DNA of 52,116 nucleotides, taken from a virus. A program made the translations under genes and the position numbers. Each line of letters begins with the position of its first letter. The first letter of the stretch is position 1. The stretch spans positions 1-52,116 of the IMG/VR virus record IMGVR_UViG_3300027704_000032; one strand, 5' to 3'. Shown piece by piece: positions 25,985 through 32,250 of this stretch. The notes under the pieces were generated by a model. It searched no databases, had not been told where the DNA came from, and was given only the letters and a program-made list of their open reading frames with translations.

Positions 25985-26236
25985 TGCCCCAATAATAGTG
26001 TTACATTGTGCATAATATTGTGTAATAACAGCAGTTTAACTGTGAGTGTTCCCCTTTTGTTCTATAGGTCAGTGTTATTGACCCATTGACTACCCCCCGC
26101 ATGGGCCACCCCACCCTCCCCCGTATGCGTATACACACAATGACAGCGGGGAGTATTTTACAATCTGTTAACCACATGTTAATACAACCCCATATGAGTA
26201 TTACTCAGAGTAAAACTTGTTTCCTACTAGTAATAT

Positions 26237-26267
26237 TTGACCATTTGGTAAAATTTCTAGTTATTAT
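26237..26267 (+). promoter_or_regulatory. Rightward promoter candidate, mirror of the leftward one
   Basis: TTGACC (26237-26242), 19 bases, TATTAT (26262-26267). It shares TTGACCATTTGGTAAAA with the minus-strand element at 25692-25676 and has the same spacer length, so both may be controlled by one factor. The -10 is imperfect and the 19-base spacer is long for sigma70. Confidence 0.4.
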
Positions 26268-26346
26268 ACCTCAATTATGTTATAATAATATTAGATCCGT
26301 AGAATCACGGTAATACACTCAGGGTATGTCGGCTTATTAAAACTAA

Positions 26347-26398
26347 TTACCCCCACTCAGAGGGCCTCTCTGTAGCTCTCAGAGCATACTGGGGGTAA
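26347..26398. repeat. Cloverleaf-like inverted repeat
   Basis: TTACCCCCA (26347-26355) and TGGGGGTAA (26390-26398) form a perfect nine-pair outer stem. It encloses two smaller hairpins: CAGAG-GGCCT-CTCTG (26358-26372) and GCTC-TCA-GAGC (26375-26385). Together they make a three-way junction as DNA cruciform or RNA. Similar structures are found at some origins and in regulatory leaders. Confidence 0.6.
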
Positions 26399-26485
26399 AT
26401 CGGGGGTGTTATGAGTGATACGACAGACACAGCTGGGGGTAGGTCGATAAAATAATAATAATTAATATTTATTTTTATCTGCCCC

Positions 26486-26513
26486 TTGACATCGGCGCTC
26501 AGAGTGCTATATA
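26486..26513 (+). promoter_or_regulatory. Sigma70-type rightward promoter with operator array
   Basis: TTGACA (26486-26491) and TATATAAT (TATATA at 26508-26513, spacer 16; TATAAT with spacer 18). It is followed directly by the TACTTWAAGTA array. The arrangement copies that of the leftward promoter at 20567-20539, including CTATATAATA and a CTTATAGTAT stretch just downstream. It should drive the lysis and late genes. Confidence 0.7.
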
Positions 26514-26514
26514 A

Positions 26515-26638
26515 TACTTATAGTATATACTTTAAGTAACTCTGAGTGTACTTAAAGTATTACCTCTAGTATTTATTATTTTTATAATATATAATTAATA
26601 CATATTTAAAGTAATACTTAAAGTAATACTTAAAGTAC
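26515..26638. repeat. Second array of TACTTWAAGTA palindromes
   Basis: TACTTATAGTA (26515-26525), TACTTTAAGTA (26528-26538), TACTTAAAGTA (26549-26559, 26615-26625 and 26628-26638), with degenerate copies between them. The last two repeat with 13-base periodicity. The whole segment lies between the rightward promoter and the first gene. Confidence 0.65.
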
Positions 26639-26681
26639 CCCTTTTAGATGTACAATTTTTTTGTCGTAGGTCTAAAAAGAC

Positions 26682-26709
26682 TTGACCTCAAAAGATTTAA
26701 AGGTATAAC
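26682..26709 (+). promoter_or_regulatory. Promoter immediately before the first late gene
   Basis: TTGACC (26682-26687), 16 bases, TATAAC (26704-26709). The ATG at 26715 follows only five bases later, so a transcript from here would be leaderless or start inside the gene. It shares TTGACMTCA, the 16-base spacer and GTATAACTAG with the capsid promoter at 41232-41259. Confidence 0.55.
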
Positions 26710-26714
26710 TAGTA

Positions 26715-26966
26715 ATGTCAAAACCTAAAATGTTTGCTTCAGACTCCGTACTGGAAGAATTTTATTTAGCTCTAGCTGGTAAAGATGAAGCAAGGATGCG
26801 CAGAGTACACATACCGAGATCGGATGTATTTTACGTAAGAGAAAAGATTCACCAAGACACTGGAACCAAATATACATTAGATCACGTTGAGAGAGCTATG
26901 TACTTGGAAGGTATGCTTGAACGTAAAGACGTACTTGACCCTGGACGTAAGAGAGAATACGAATGA
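26715..26966 (+). CDS. Small hypothetical protein, first gene of the rightward arm
   Basis: An 83-residue charged, mostly helical protein (MSKPKMFASDSVLEEFYLAL..., ending in DPGRKREYE). A second ATG lies five codons in (26730) and would be the start if the adjacent promoter fires at its normal distance. It overlaps the EF-hand gene by four bases and so belongs to the lysis cassette operon, but I see no lysis-related feature. Confidence 0.7.
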   Translation: MSKPKMFASDSVLEEFYLALAGKDEARMRRVHIPRSDVFYVREKIHQDTGTKYTLDHVERAMYLEGMLERKDVLDPGRKREYE

Positions 26967-27295
26967 CTTCCTTCGAAGAAGCTGATAAGAATGGTGATGG
27001 TGCTATTAAGAAGCCTGAATGGGACGAATTACTATTAGATGATAAACGCAGGCGGATAGAAGATGACGATGCCCATAGAGACCAGACTCGTAAAATGGCT
27101 TGGTTCGCTCTATGGGGAATGTTACTTTATCCTTTTGCTGTCGTGGCAACAGATGCGATGGGTCTCAACAACGCTACAACAATTATCGGCAGCATGGCCT
27201 CCGTTTATTTTGTGTCTGTTGCTGGGGTTGTATCTGTCTTTATGGGTGTTGCCAAGCTAGTTAAGAAGCCAGTACAAAAGGTAGATCAACGATGA
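26963..27295 (+). CDS. EF-hand-like membrane protein, holin or lysis candidate
   Basis: A 110-residue protein with an EF-hand-like calcium loop near its N-terminus (DKNGDGAIKKPEW), a highly charged helix, and two membrane segments (about residues 47-68 and 75-98). I recall similar EF-hand plus two-TM proteins in marine phages, without known function. The position before a holin and endolysin suggests a lysis role, possibly sensing calcium. It overlaps both neighbours by four bases. Confidence 0.75.
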   Translation: MTSFEEADKNGDGAIKKPEWDELLLDDKRRRIEDDDAHRDQTRKMAWFALWGMLLYPFAVVATDAMGLNNATTIIGSMASVYFVSVAGVVSVFMGVAKLVKKPVQKVDQR

Positions 27296-27648
27296 TAGGA
27301 CAGATCATAGGTGCAGTAGGTGGACTAGCTTCGTCTTACCTAGATGGTAAGGTAGCTGTACAGAAAGCTAATGCAGAGATTAGAGTCAAGCAAGCTACCG
27401 GTGAGCTTGACTGGGATATAGCTGCAATGAACAGCACTCAGAATAGCTGGAAGGATGAATGGATTACTTTATTATTTAGTATCCCACTTATCCTCGCATT
27501 CTGTGGAGACTGGGGTAATCAGATAGTGCAAGCTGGTTTCACTGCATTAGAGGTTATGCCGACATGGTATCAGTATTCCTTAGGTGGTATTGTAAGTGCT
27601 AGCATCGGTATGAGATCAATATCTAAATTCTTTACAGGGAAAAAGTAA
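27292..27648 (+). CDS. Holin, GTA three-TM type
   Basis: A 118-residue membrane protein. A Gly/Ala-rich amphipathic start (MIGQIIGAVGGLASSYL) is followed by a charged helix and then SWKDEWITLLFSIPLILAF and a final hydrophobic segment with GGIVSASIGMRSI. This matches my memory of the GTA_holin_3TM family, which forms inner-membrane holes that let the endolysin out. It is directly followed by the endolysin with a one-base overlap. Confidence 0.8.
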   Translation: MIGQIIGAVGGLASSYLDGKVAVQKANAEIRVKQATGELDWDIAAMNSTQNSWKDEWITLLFSIPLILAFCGDWGNQIVQAGFTALEVMPTWYQYSLGGIVSASIGMRSISKFFTGKK

Positions 27649-28100
27649 TGACATTCAAACTATCCCAACGCAGCTTAGATAAGATGGAAGGCGTAGACGC
27701 TGACCTAGTAGCTGTGACTAAACGTGCCATTGAACTTACAAAGATAGACTTTGGAGTTATCTACGGCATGCGTACCATACAAGAGCAGGAGAAGCTGGTA
27801 GCTGCAGGTAAGTCTCAGACTATGAAGTCTAAGCACCTAGTAGGCAGAGCAGTGGACCTGATGGCTTATGTGGATGGTAAGGGTTGCTGGGAACTAAACG
27901 TCTATGATGACTTGTGTGATGCAATGAAAGAAGCTGCTAAGGAACTTAGCGTAGCTATTAAGTGGGGTGCAGCTTGGTCTGAAGGTGATATCCGCACCTA
28001 TCCCGGTACAGCTGAAGATGCAATGATGGCATACGTAGACCTACGTAGAAGCCAAGGGCGTAGACCCTTCATCGACGGACCGCACTTCGAACTAATGTAG
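27648..28100 (+). CDS. Endolysin, M15-type L-Ala-D-Glu peptidase
   Basis: A 150-residue zinc peptidase that should cut the peptide stems of peptidoglycan. It has the family M15 ligands His63 and Asp70 in SKHLVGRAVDL and a C-terminal GPHFEL with His146, and FGVIYGMRTIQEQEKL resembles the substrate-binding loop of the T5 endolysin. There is no signal sequence, so it needs the upstream holin for release. Confidence 0.88.
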   Translation: MTFKLSQRSLDKMEGVDADLVAVTKRAIELTKIDFGVIYGMRTIQEQEKLVAAGKSQTMKSKHLVGRAVDLMAYVDGKGCWELNVYDDLCDAMKEAAKELSVAIKWGAAWSEGDIRTYPGTAEDAMMAYVDLRRSQGRRPFIDGPHFELM

Positions 28101-28104
28101 TACA

Positions 28105-28578
28105 ATGATTGATCCTATAACTGCTGTAGGTTTAGCAACCAGTGCATTTAATATCTTAAAACAAGGTATCAATGCAGGTAAAGATATACAAGAAATGAGT
28201 GGTGCATTAGCTAAGTGGGGTTCTGCCTTTAGCGATTTTAGTTACGCAGAGGACAAAGCTAAGAACCCACCCTTCTATAAGATGATGAGTGATAACTCTG
28301 CTAATGCTATTGAGATCTTTGCACAGAAGAAGAAAATGCAGCAGATGCGAAAAGAGATTAAGGATCACATCTCTTGGACATACGGTCCCTCTGCTTGGGA
28401 TGAAGTACTAACAATTGAAGCTGAGATGAGACGCATACGTAAGGAAGAAGCTTACAAGAAACAAGAGTTCATAGACAATGCTATTAATGGTATCCTTGGA
28501 ACTGTAATCTTTCTTATAGCTGCACTAGGAGTAGGTACTGCAATGTACTACCTAGGTAAACATCAGGGAAAATGGTAA
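28105..28578 (+). CDS. Membrane-anchored helical protein, spanin-like position
   Basis: A 157-residue protein with a weakly hydrophobic N-terminus, a long charged helical middle (KKKMQQMRKEIKDHIS, EAEMRRIRKEEAYKKQ) and one C-terminal TM segment (ILGTVIFLIAALGVGTAMYY). It follows the endolysin, where spanins often lie, but the TM is at the wrong end for a classical i-spanin. Conserved in marine podoviruses as I recall; function unknown. Confidence 0.7.
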   Translation: MIDPITAVGLATSAFNILKQGINAGKDIQEMSGALAKWGSAFSDFSYAEDKAKNPPFYKMMSDNSANAIEIFAQKKKMQQMRKEIKDHISWTYGPSAWDEVLTIEAEMRRIRKEEAYKKQEFIDNAINGILGTVIFLIAALGVGTAMYYLGKHQGKW

Positions 28579-28856
28579 TGGCTATTGAGTATAGGGGTGA
28601 AAAGTTTGAAGGTTATAACAAACCCAAACGGACTCCCAAGCACCCAACTAAATCTCACGCCGTACTTGCCAAAGAAGGTGAAACCATTAAGCTCATCCGC
28701 TTCGGTGAACAGGGAGCATCCACAGCAGGTAAACCTAAAGAGGGTGAATCTGACCGCATGAAGGCTAAGCGTAAAAGCTTTAAGGCTAGACACGGTAAGA
28801 ATATTAAAAAGGGTAAGCTAAGTGCGGCTTACTGGGCTGATAAGGTTAAGTGGTAG
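28578..28856 (+). CDS. Basic conserved phage protein
   Basis: A 92-residue Lys-rich protein (MAIEYRGEKFEGYNKPKRTP) with a C-terminal block KAKRKSFKARHGKNIKKGK followed by AAYWADKVKW that I recognise from many marine phages. An in-frame ATG two codons earlier is too near the GGGA ribosome site, so 28578 (TAATG overlap) is preferred. It is probably a virion or nucleic-acid-associated protein; unproven. Confidence 0.7.
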   Translation: MAIEYRGEKFEGYNKPKRTPKHPTKSHAVLAKEGETIKLIRFGEQGASTAGKPKEGESDRMKAKRKSFKARHGKNIKKGKLSAAYWADKVKW

Positions 28857-28859
28857 TGT

Positions 28860-29063
28860 ATGGGATATCTTGGTGTAATACTAGTTTGTATGAGTGCTCT
28901 GGCTGAGCATTGTGATGTGGTTACTAGCCCCTACATATTCATTACGGTAGAAGAGTGCCAAGCAGATGTTCTAAATGAATCACTAAAGATTAGAAATAAG
29001 TTCAGTTCTGCGACTATAAATCCTAACTGTGTTGAGTTAAAATATAATGGGGAACCTACTTAA
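28860..29063 (+). CDS. Small putative exported protein
   Basis: A 67-residue protein starting MGYLGVILVCMSALA with a plausible short signal peptide that would be cut before EHCD. The mature part has three cysteines. It overlaps the next gene's start (TAATG). No strong ribosome site is seen, which lowers confidence. Export would place it in the periplasm at lysis. Confidence 0.55.
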   Translation: MGYLGVILVCMSALAEHCDVVTSPYIFITVEECQADVLNESLKIRNKFSSATINPNCVELKYNGEPT

Positions 29064-29239
29064 TGGTTAAGAAATCTACTGTAAACGCAGCTAATAACTA
29101 TACCAAACCTGGTATGCGTAAGAAGGTTGTAGCCTCTGTAAAGGCTGGATCTTCAGGTGGTAAACCTGGACAGTGGTCTGCACGTAAAGCTCAAATGGTA
29201 GCTAAACAATATAAAGCAAAAGGTGGTGGATACAAATGA
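29063..29239 (+). CDS. Small basic conserved phage protein (58 residues)
   Basis: A short frame beginning MVKKSTVNAANNYTKPGMRK and ending GGGYK, with GGKPGQWSARKAQMVAKQYK in the second half. I recognise this pattern as a conserved small basic protein of marine phages, often found with its neighbours here. Start and stop overlap adjacent genes (TAATG, ATGA). Probably virion or DNA-associated; no demonstrated role known to me. Confidence 0.7.
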   Translation: MVKKSTVNAANNYTKPGMRKKVVASVKAGSSGGKPGQWSARKAQMVAKQYKAKGGGYK

Positions 29240-29310
29240 TACGGTATTTAAAAAGATTATTATGTGCTTTGTTTAATCGCAAGTGTAGTCCGAAATGTGA
29301 CTGCTGTTAA
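29236..29310 (+). CDS. 24-residue Cys-rich peptide
   Basis: ATG 29236 overlaps the upstream stop (ATGA), and the frame ends at TAA 29308-29310. The peptide has a basic, hydrophobic N-terminus (MIRYLKRLLCALFNRK) and a C-terminal CSPKCDCC, so five cysteines in all. The terminal cluster could bind zinc or iron, or be lipidated. It is far below usual gene-finder limits. Tight packing is the main support. Confidence 0.45.
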   Translation: MIRYLKRLLCALFNRKCSPKCDCC

Positions 29311-29324
29311 AAAGGATTACAGAC

Positions 29325-29516
29325 ATGAAGGGTGTAAAGCACTATAAAAAAGATGGTACTGAACATAAAGGCAGTACTCATAAAATGAAAGACGGGTCTT
29401 TACACAGTGGTAAGACACACACTAAAACAAGTGTAAAATTATTTCACTACAAAGACCTAAGTAAAATAGCAAAGGCTAAAGCAGATGGCGCTAGCAAAAA
29501 GTCAAAAAAGTCTTAA
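29325..29516 (+). CDS. Small Lys/His-rich conserved phage protein
   Basis: A 63-residue protein with a repeated-looking pattern (KDGTEHKGSTHKMKDGSLHSGKTH) and a Lys-rich tail. AAGGA precedes the ATG. It overlaps the next gene by 32 bases in another frame. I recognise the type from small virion-locus proteins of marine phages; no function is known. Confidence 0.65.
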   Translation: MKGVKHYKKDGTEHKGSTHKMKDGSLHSGKTHTKTSVKLFHYKDLSKIAKAKADGASKKSKKS

Positions 29517-29922
29517 GTCTTGGGGTAAAGAAGACTGGGGTACTAAGAGTGGTAAGCCTAGCGGTAAGACCGGCGAGAGATACCTACCTAAGAAGGCTAG
29601 GGAGTCCTTGTCGTCAGCTGAGTATGCATCTACGACTAAAGCTAAGCGCAAGGGTACAGCTGCAGGTAAGCAGTTTGTTAAACAACCAAAAGAAATCGCA
29701 AAGAAAACTTCAAAATTTAGAGCAGCAGAAGGTGGACTTACTATGAAAAAAGGTATGCATAAGATGCCTGATGGCAGCATGATGAAAAACTCGGATATGA
29801 AATCAGGGTACATGTACGGTGGCATGACTAAGAAGCCTATGAGATCTGGTTATGGACATGGTGGAATGGTTAAAGCTAATTGTGGTGCGTCCATGAAGGC
29901 AACCCAAGGTAAAAATAAATGA
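29485..29922 (+). CDS. Basic conserved phage protein with GGM motifs
   Basis: A 145-residue basic protein: LKSWGKEDWGTKSGKPSGK, then RYLPKKARESLSSAEYAST, then a Gly/Met-rich C-terminus with GGMTKK and GHGGMVKAN. The first two blocks are a known conserved pattern in marine phages. The GGM-type motif recurs in the 1423-residue protein and in the protein at 1-2211, suggesting a common structural setting. Probably a virion protein. Confidence 0.7.
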   Translation: MALAKSQKSLKSWGKEDWGTKSGKPSGKTGERYLPKKARESLSSAEYASTTKAKRKGTAAGKQFVKQPKEIAKKTSKFRAAEGGLTMKKGMHKMPDGSMMKNSDMKSGYMYGGMTKKPMRSGYGHGGMVKANCGASMKATQGKNK

Positions 29923-30224
29923 ACTTCCTAGATTACAAAACTAAACTAGAAGAGCATGGCTACACTGTCACCACAGATAATGTGACAACTCGTATGGGTG
30001 ATGTACTTGCTGCATTTGATCCCTATGGTTCTCACTGGTGTGTAGACTCTAAAGTATCTGAGATTCTTTCTGAGGATCTTACTGTCGAAGAAGTTGTTGT
30101 AGAAAAAGTACGTGCTCGTACTGATAGAGGTTACTACGTTAAGGATGACCCATCTACACCTGAAAATGAGGCCTGGACTACTAAAGCAGTTAAGAAAATT
30201 AAAAAATCCAAAGGAAAGAAATAA
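29919..30224 (+). CDS. Hypothetical protein
   Basis: A 101-residue protein with an alpha/beta N-terminal half (MNFLDYKTKLEEHGYTVTT), an acidic middle and a Lys-rich end. Coupled to both neighbours by ATGA and TAATG overlaps. Not recognised. Confidence 0.65.
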   Translation: MNFLDYKTKLEEHGYTVTTDNVTTRMGDVLAAFDPYGSHWCVDSKVSEILSEDLTVEEVVVEKVRARTDRGYYVKDDPSTPENEAWTTKAVKKIKKSKGKK

Positions 30225-30844
30225 TGGCTGAAAAAAAATTAGAGGGTAAGCCTCGTACTGTGGGTGCTGCAAAAAAAGCAGGATCTAAATTCTTTTATGA
30301 TAAGAATGGTAATAAGAAACTTGCTGTGACTGCAGAAGAACTTAAGAAATCTGGAAAGACTCTTACACAGTGGGCTAATGACTGGAAAAAACCTGGGTCT
30401 AGTACAGCTGTAAGCAAATCCCTCCGTCCCAAAAAGAGACCACCTAGTGATGTAGAAGGCTATACACCAGAGCCAGTCACCGTAAAAGAATTAGATGATC
30501 CTTCGACTGCAAGCGGTCGTGGGAATGGAAAAGCTGAAGTTAAAAAGCGTAGATCAAAAAATAATACAACAACTACTGCTTCAAGTAATAGAGGTAAAAG
30601 TTTTGGTACAAGAGTAAGAAAGAGAAAACCAGGTGGCCCTGATCCACTAGGCCTAACTGGCAAAAAAACTTATGTAAGTGCCCTTGAAAAAAGTAAATTA
30701 ACAAAACTTAAAAGTTATACCTTTAAAGAATGGGATGCAATGAGTAAAGACGAACGTAAAAAACTACGTCTTCCAATGACTGCCTACCCAGGAAGTAAAA
30801 AAATGAAGGTTGTTCAAAGACCTTTAAATATACGCCAGCCGTAG
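30224..30844 (+). CDS. Basic protein with SLRPKxRP motif
   Basis: A 206-residue, very basic protein with low-complexity Lys/Ser/Thr regions. It contains KSLRPKKRPPSD near residue 66; the same SLRPKxRP motif occurs twice in the 1423-residue protein (residue ~7 and near the C-terminus). Short strands elsewhere (KTYVSALEKSK) give no fold clue. Likely a DNA- or capsid-associated virion protein; not recognised. Confidence 0.65.
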   Translation: MAEKKLEGKPRTVGAAKKAGSKFFYDKNGNKKLAVTAEELKKSGKTLTQWANDWKKPGSSTAVSKSLRPKKRPPSDVEGYTPEPVTVKELDDPSTASGRGNGKAEVKKRRSKNNTTTTASSNRGKSFGTRVRKRKPGGPDPLGLTGKKTYVSALEKSKLTKLKSYTFKEWDAMSKDERKKLRLPMTAYPGSKKMKVVQRPLNIRQP

Positions 30845-30855
30845 AAAGATAGATA

Positions 30856-31215
30856 ATGACGCAATTTACCCAAGGTAGACCATCTCGTATGAGATCAGTG
30901 TACGGCCACAATGAAGGCACTACAACTGAAGATGTGTATACTTGTCCACCTAACTGTGTAGCAGAGGTTACTTTTATTCATGTTGTGAATGGGGGTAATA
31001 GCACTAGAACTGTTGTGCTAGCTTGGTATGTTGCTGCTGATGATTACACTTCTCTCTTCTTATCTGATAAGAGTCTTGCTTCAAATGCACATGTAACCTT
31101 CAGTGATATTGACCTTGTACTACAAGCTGGAGACAAAATAAAAGTTACACCATCTGGAACAGGTCACATCGACACTATCATAACTGCTACAGAAACCTTT
31201 ATCCCAGTAGGGTAA
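30856..31215 (+). CDS. Beta-rich protein, possible capsid decoration or fibre component
   Basis: A 119-residue protein whose body alternates hydrophobic and polar residues (EVTFIHVVNGGNSTRTVVLA, ADDYTSLFLSDKSL, LQAGDKIKVTPSG) in the manner of small beta-sandwich virion proteins. I have seen similar proteins annotated as structural in marine phages. It lies just before the promoter and hairpin of the terminase operon. Confidence 0.65.
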   Translation: MTQFTQGRPSRMRSVYGHNEGTTTEDVYTCPPNCVAEVTFIHVVNGGNSTRTVVLAWYVAADDYTSLFLSDKSLASNAHVTFSDIDLVLQAGDKIKVTPSGTGHIDTIITATETFIPVG

Positions 31216-31223
31216 TAACGGGG

Positions 31224-31252
31224 TTGCATTATTAGCATTGGTATGTTATAAC
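31224..31252 (+). promoter_or_regulatory. Extended -10 promoter for the DUF1127/terminase operon
   Basis: TTGCAT (31224-31229), 17 bases, TATAAC (31247-31252), with TG one base before the -10 (TGTTATAAC), which favours recognition despite the weak -35. The predicted start near 31259 puts the hairpin at 31266-31305 at the very 5' end of the transcript. Confidence 0.55.
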
Positions 31253-31265
31253 TGTTTATGTAAAA

Positions 31266-31305
31266 CTATCCTAGCCCAAGTAAGGGTTTACTTAAATTAG
31301 GATAG
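31266..31305 (+). promoter_or_regulatory. Two-step hairpin that sequesters the ribosome site
   Basis: The outer stem CTATCCTA (31266-31273) pairs perfectly with TAGGATAG (31298-31305). The inner stem AAGTAA (31278-31283) pairs with TTACTT (31288-31293) around loop GGGT. The right outer arm contains AGGA, the only ribosome site for the DUF1127 ATG at 31310, so folding would block translation. Confidence 0.65.
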
Positions 31306-31309
31306 AGCA

Positions 31310-31483
31310 ATGATCAGAATTATTAAAGGTTTCGCTAACCGTGTATGGAACCGTCATATCGAACGTATGCAACAAAGAGCAGACTACTGGATACTAAACA
31401 ATATGTCAGCAAAACAATTGCGTGATATAGGTATTACACGTACTGAAATAAGGCAGAAAATATATGGGCCGCAACCTCACTGA
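31310..31483 (+). CDS. DUF1127 (YjiS-like) small protein
   Basis: A 57-residue basic protein starting MIRIIKGFANRVWNRHIERM and carrying the DUF1127 core: RADYWILNNMSAKQLRDIGI followed by TRTEI. DUF1127 proteins are Arg-rich, abundant in alphaproteobacteria and reported to affect RNA turnover and metabolism there; phage copies are little studied. It may mimic or displace a host protein. Its 3' end overlaps the small-terminase gene by 20 bases, and its ribosome site lies in a hairpin. Confidence 0.75.
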   Translation: MIRIIKGFANRVWNRHIERMQQRADYWILNNMSAKQLRDIGITRTEIRQKIYGPQPH

Positions 31484-31829
31484 AAAACAACAGGCATTCT
31501 TGGATGCATTGTTTGAAGAAGCCGAAGGCAACCCTGTTAAAGCTCTTAAGCTTGCAGGGTATGCCGAAGGCACGTCTTCTACTACTCTCATGTCCGCTTT
31601 AAAAGAAGAAGTAGCTGAGAAAACTAAAGACTTCATCGCAACTCGTGGACCAGCAGCAGCTTGGGCTATGATGCAGGTAATGAGATCACCCACCGACTTG
31701 GGCAACAAAGAGAAGATGGCAGCTGCAAAAGACTTTATGGATCGTGCTGGTTTTGTTAAGACTGACAAGATTGAAGTAAGATCAGAAAGTCCTTTGTTTA
31801 TACTGCCTCCGAAAGAAAATGAAAACTAA
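31464..31829 (+). CDS. terS: Terminase small subunit (putative)
   Basis: A 121-residue protein that opens like phage small terminases (NLTEKQQAFLDALFEEAEGN, then KALKLAGY), an HTH-type DNA-recognition region at residues 5-45, followed by helices suitable for oligomerisation. It should recognise the packaging site and regulate the large subunit encoded two genes on. The start at 31464 lies inside the DUF1127 gene, so translation may be coupled to it. Confidence 0.75.
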   Translation: MGRNLTEKQQAFLDALFEEAEGNPVKALKLAGYAEGTSSTTLMSALKEEVAEKTKDFIATRGPAAAWAMMQVMRSPTDLGNKEKMAAAKDFMDRAGFVKTDKIEVRSESPLFILPPKENEN

Positions 31830-32250
31830 AACTTGGAAATTACCTAAACCTGAAGAGGTTGGGGGTGAATGGGAATGGGTACCTTTAGTAAGAGTAGGAA
31901 GATTTCTTCCATTTGGCTATAGACAAGACCCTAGTGATGCTGATATACTATTACCAGTCCCAGAAGAACTAGAGCTTTTTGAACAAGCTAAGAAACACTT
32001 AAGTCAGTACAGTTACCGTGAGGTATCTGCGTGGTTAAGTGAAACTTCTGGTAGGTATATCTCCCATGTAGGTTTGTTTAAGAGGGTTAAGATTGAGCAA
32101 AAACGTAAGGCAGCAACTTCAATCCAACGCTTCTACGCCGAAAAATATAAAGAAGCAGCTGAAAAAGCCGAAAAGCTTGAAAGCAACCGCCTTGGCAAAA
32201 GACAGCCAGTCGGAAAAAGTTCCAGCGCAGGTAAAGCCAGCACCGATTGA
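31819..32250 (+). CDS. Conserved terminase-adjacent protein
   Basis: A 143-residue basic protein. The middle, EQAKKHLSQYSYREVSAWLS followed by HVGLFKRVK, resembles a resolvase-like HTH, and the C-terminal third is a Lys/Glu/Ala helix. I recognise it as a protein that regularly lies before terminase in marine podoviruses, where it may be a packaging accessory. Its last 158 bases overlap the large-terminase frame. Confidence 0.7.
   Translation: MKTKTWKLPKPEEVGGEWEWVPLVRVGRFLPFGYRQDPSDADILLPVPEELELFEQAKKHLSQYSYREVSAWLSETSGRYISHVGLFKRVKIEQKRKAATSIQRFYAEKYKEAAEKAEKLESNRLGKRQPVGKSSSAGKASTD

Larger units (their letters stand above)
25831..26548. repeat. Iterated ACTCAGRGT motif, seven copies
   Basis: Copies or near copies occur at 25831, 25866, 26203, 26317, 26355, 26497 and, inverted, 26539-26548. 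The first two sit in a longer unit that also contains GGATAGGTCAGTA (from 25840 and 25881), and ATAGGTCAGTG appears again near 26064. The copy at 26497 lies inside the spacer of the plus-strand promoter at 26486-26513. Confidence 0.55.
25031..26714. other. Divergent control region, possible replication origin
   Basis: This 1.7-kb stretch separates the leftward early arm from the rightward late arm and has no convincing gene. It holds promoter-like elements in both directions, three families of short iterated motifs, several hairpins (for example GCATGT-TGGC-ACATGC at 25089-25104), a cloverleaf-like inverted repeat at 26347-26398, and very AT-rich segments near 25500-25670 and 26440-26640. The combination is what one expects of a phage regulatory hub and origin, but origin function is inferred from layout only. 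Confidence 0.6.

Noticed and set aside
26086-26313. 75-codon plus-strand frame in the control region
   Set aside because: It needs a non-ATG start, lacks a ribosome site, has odd composition and overlaps promoter-like elements and repeats.
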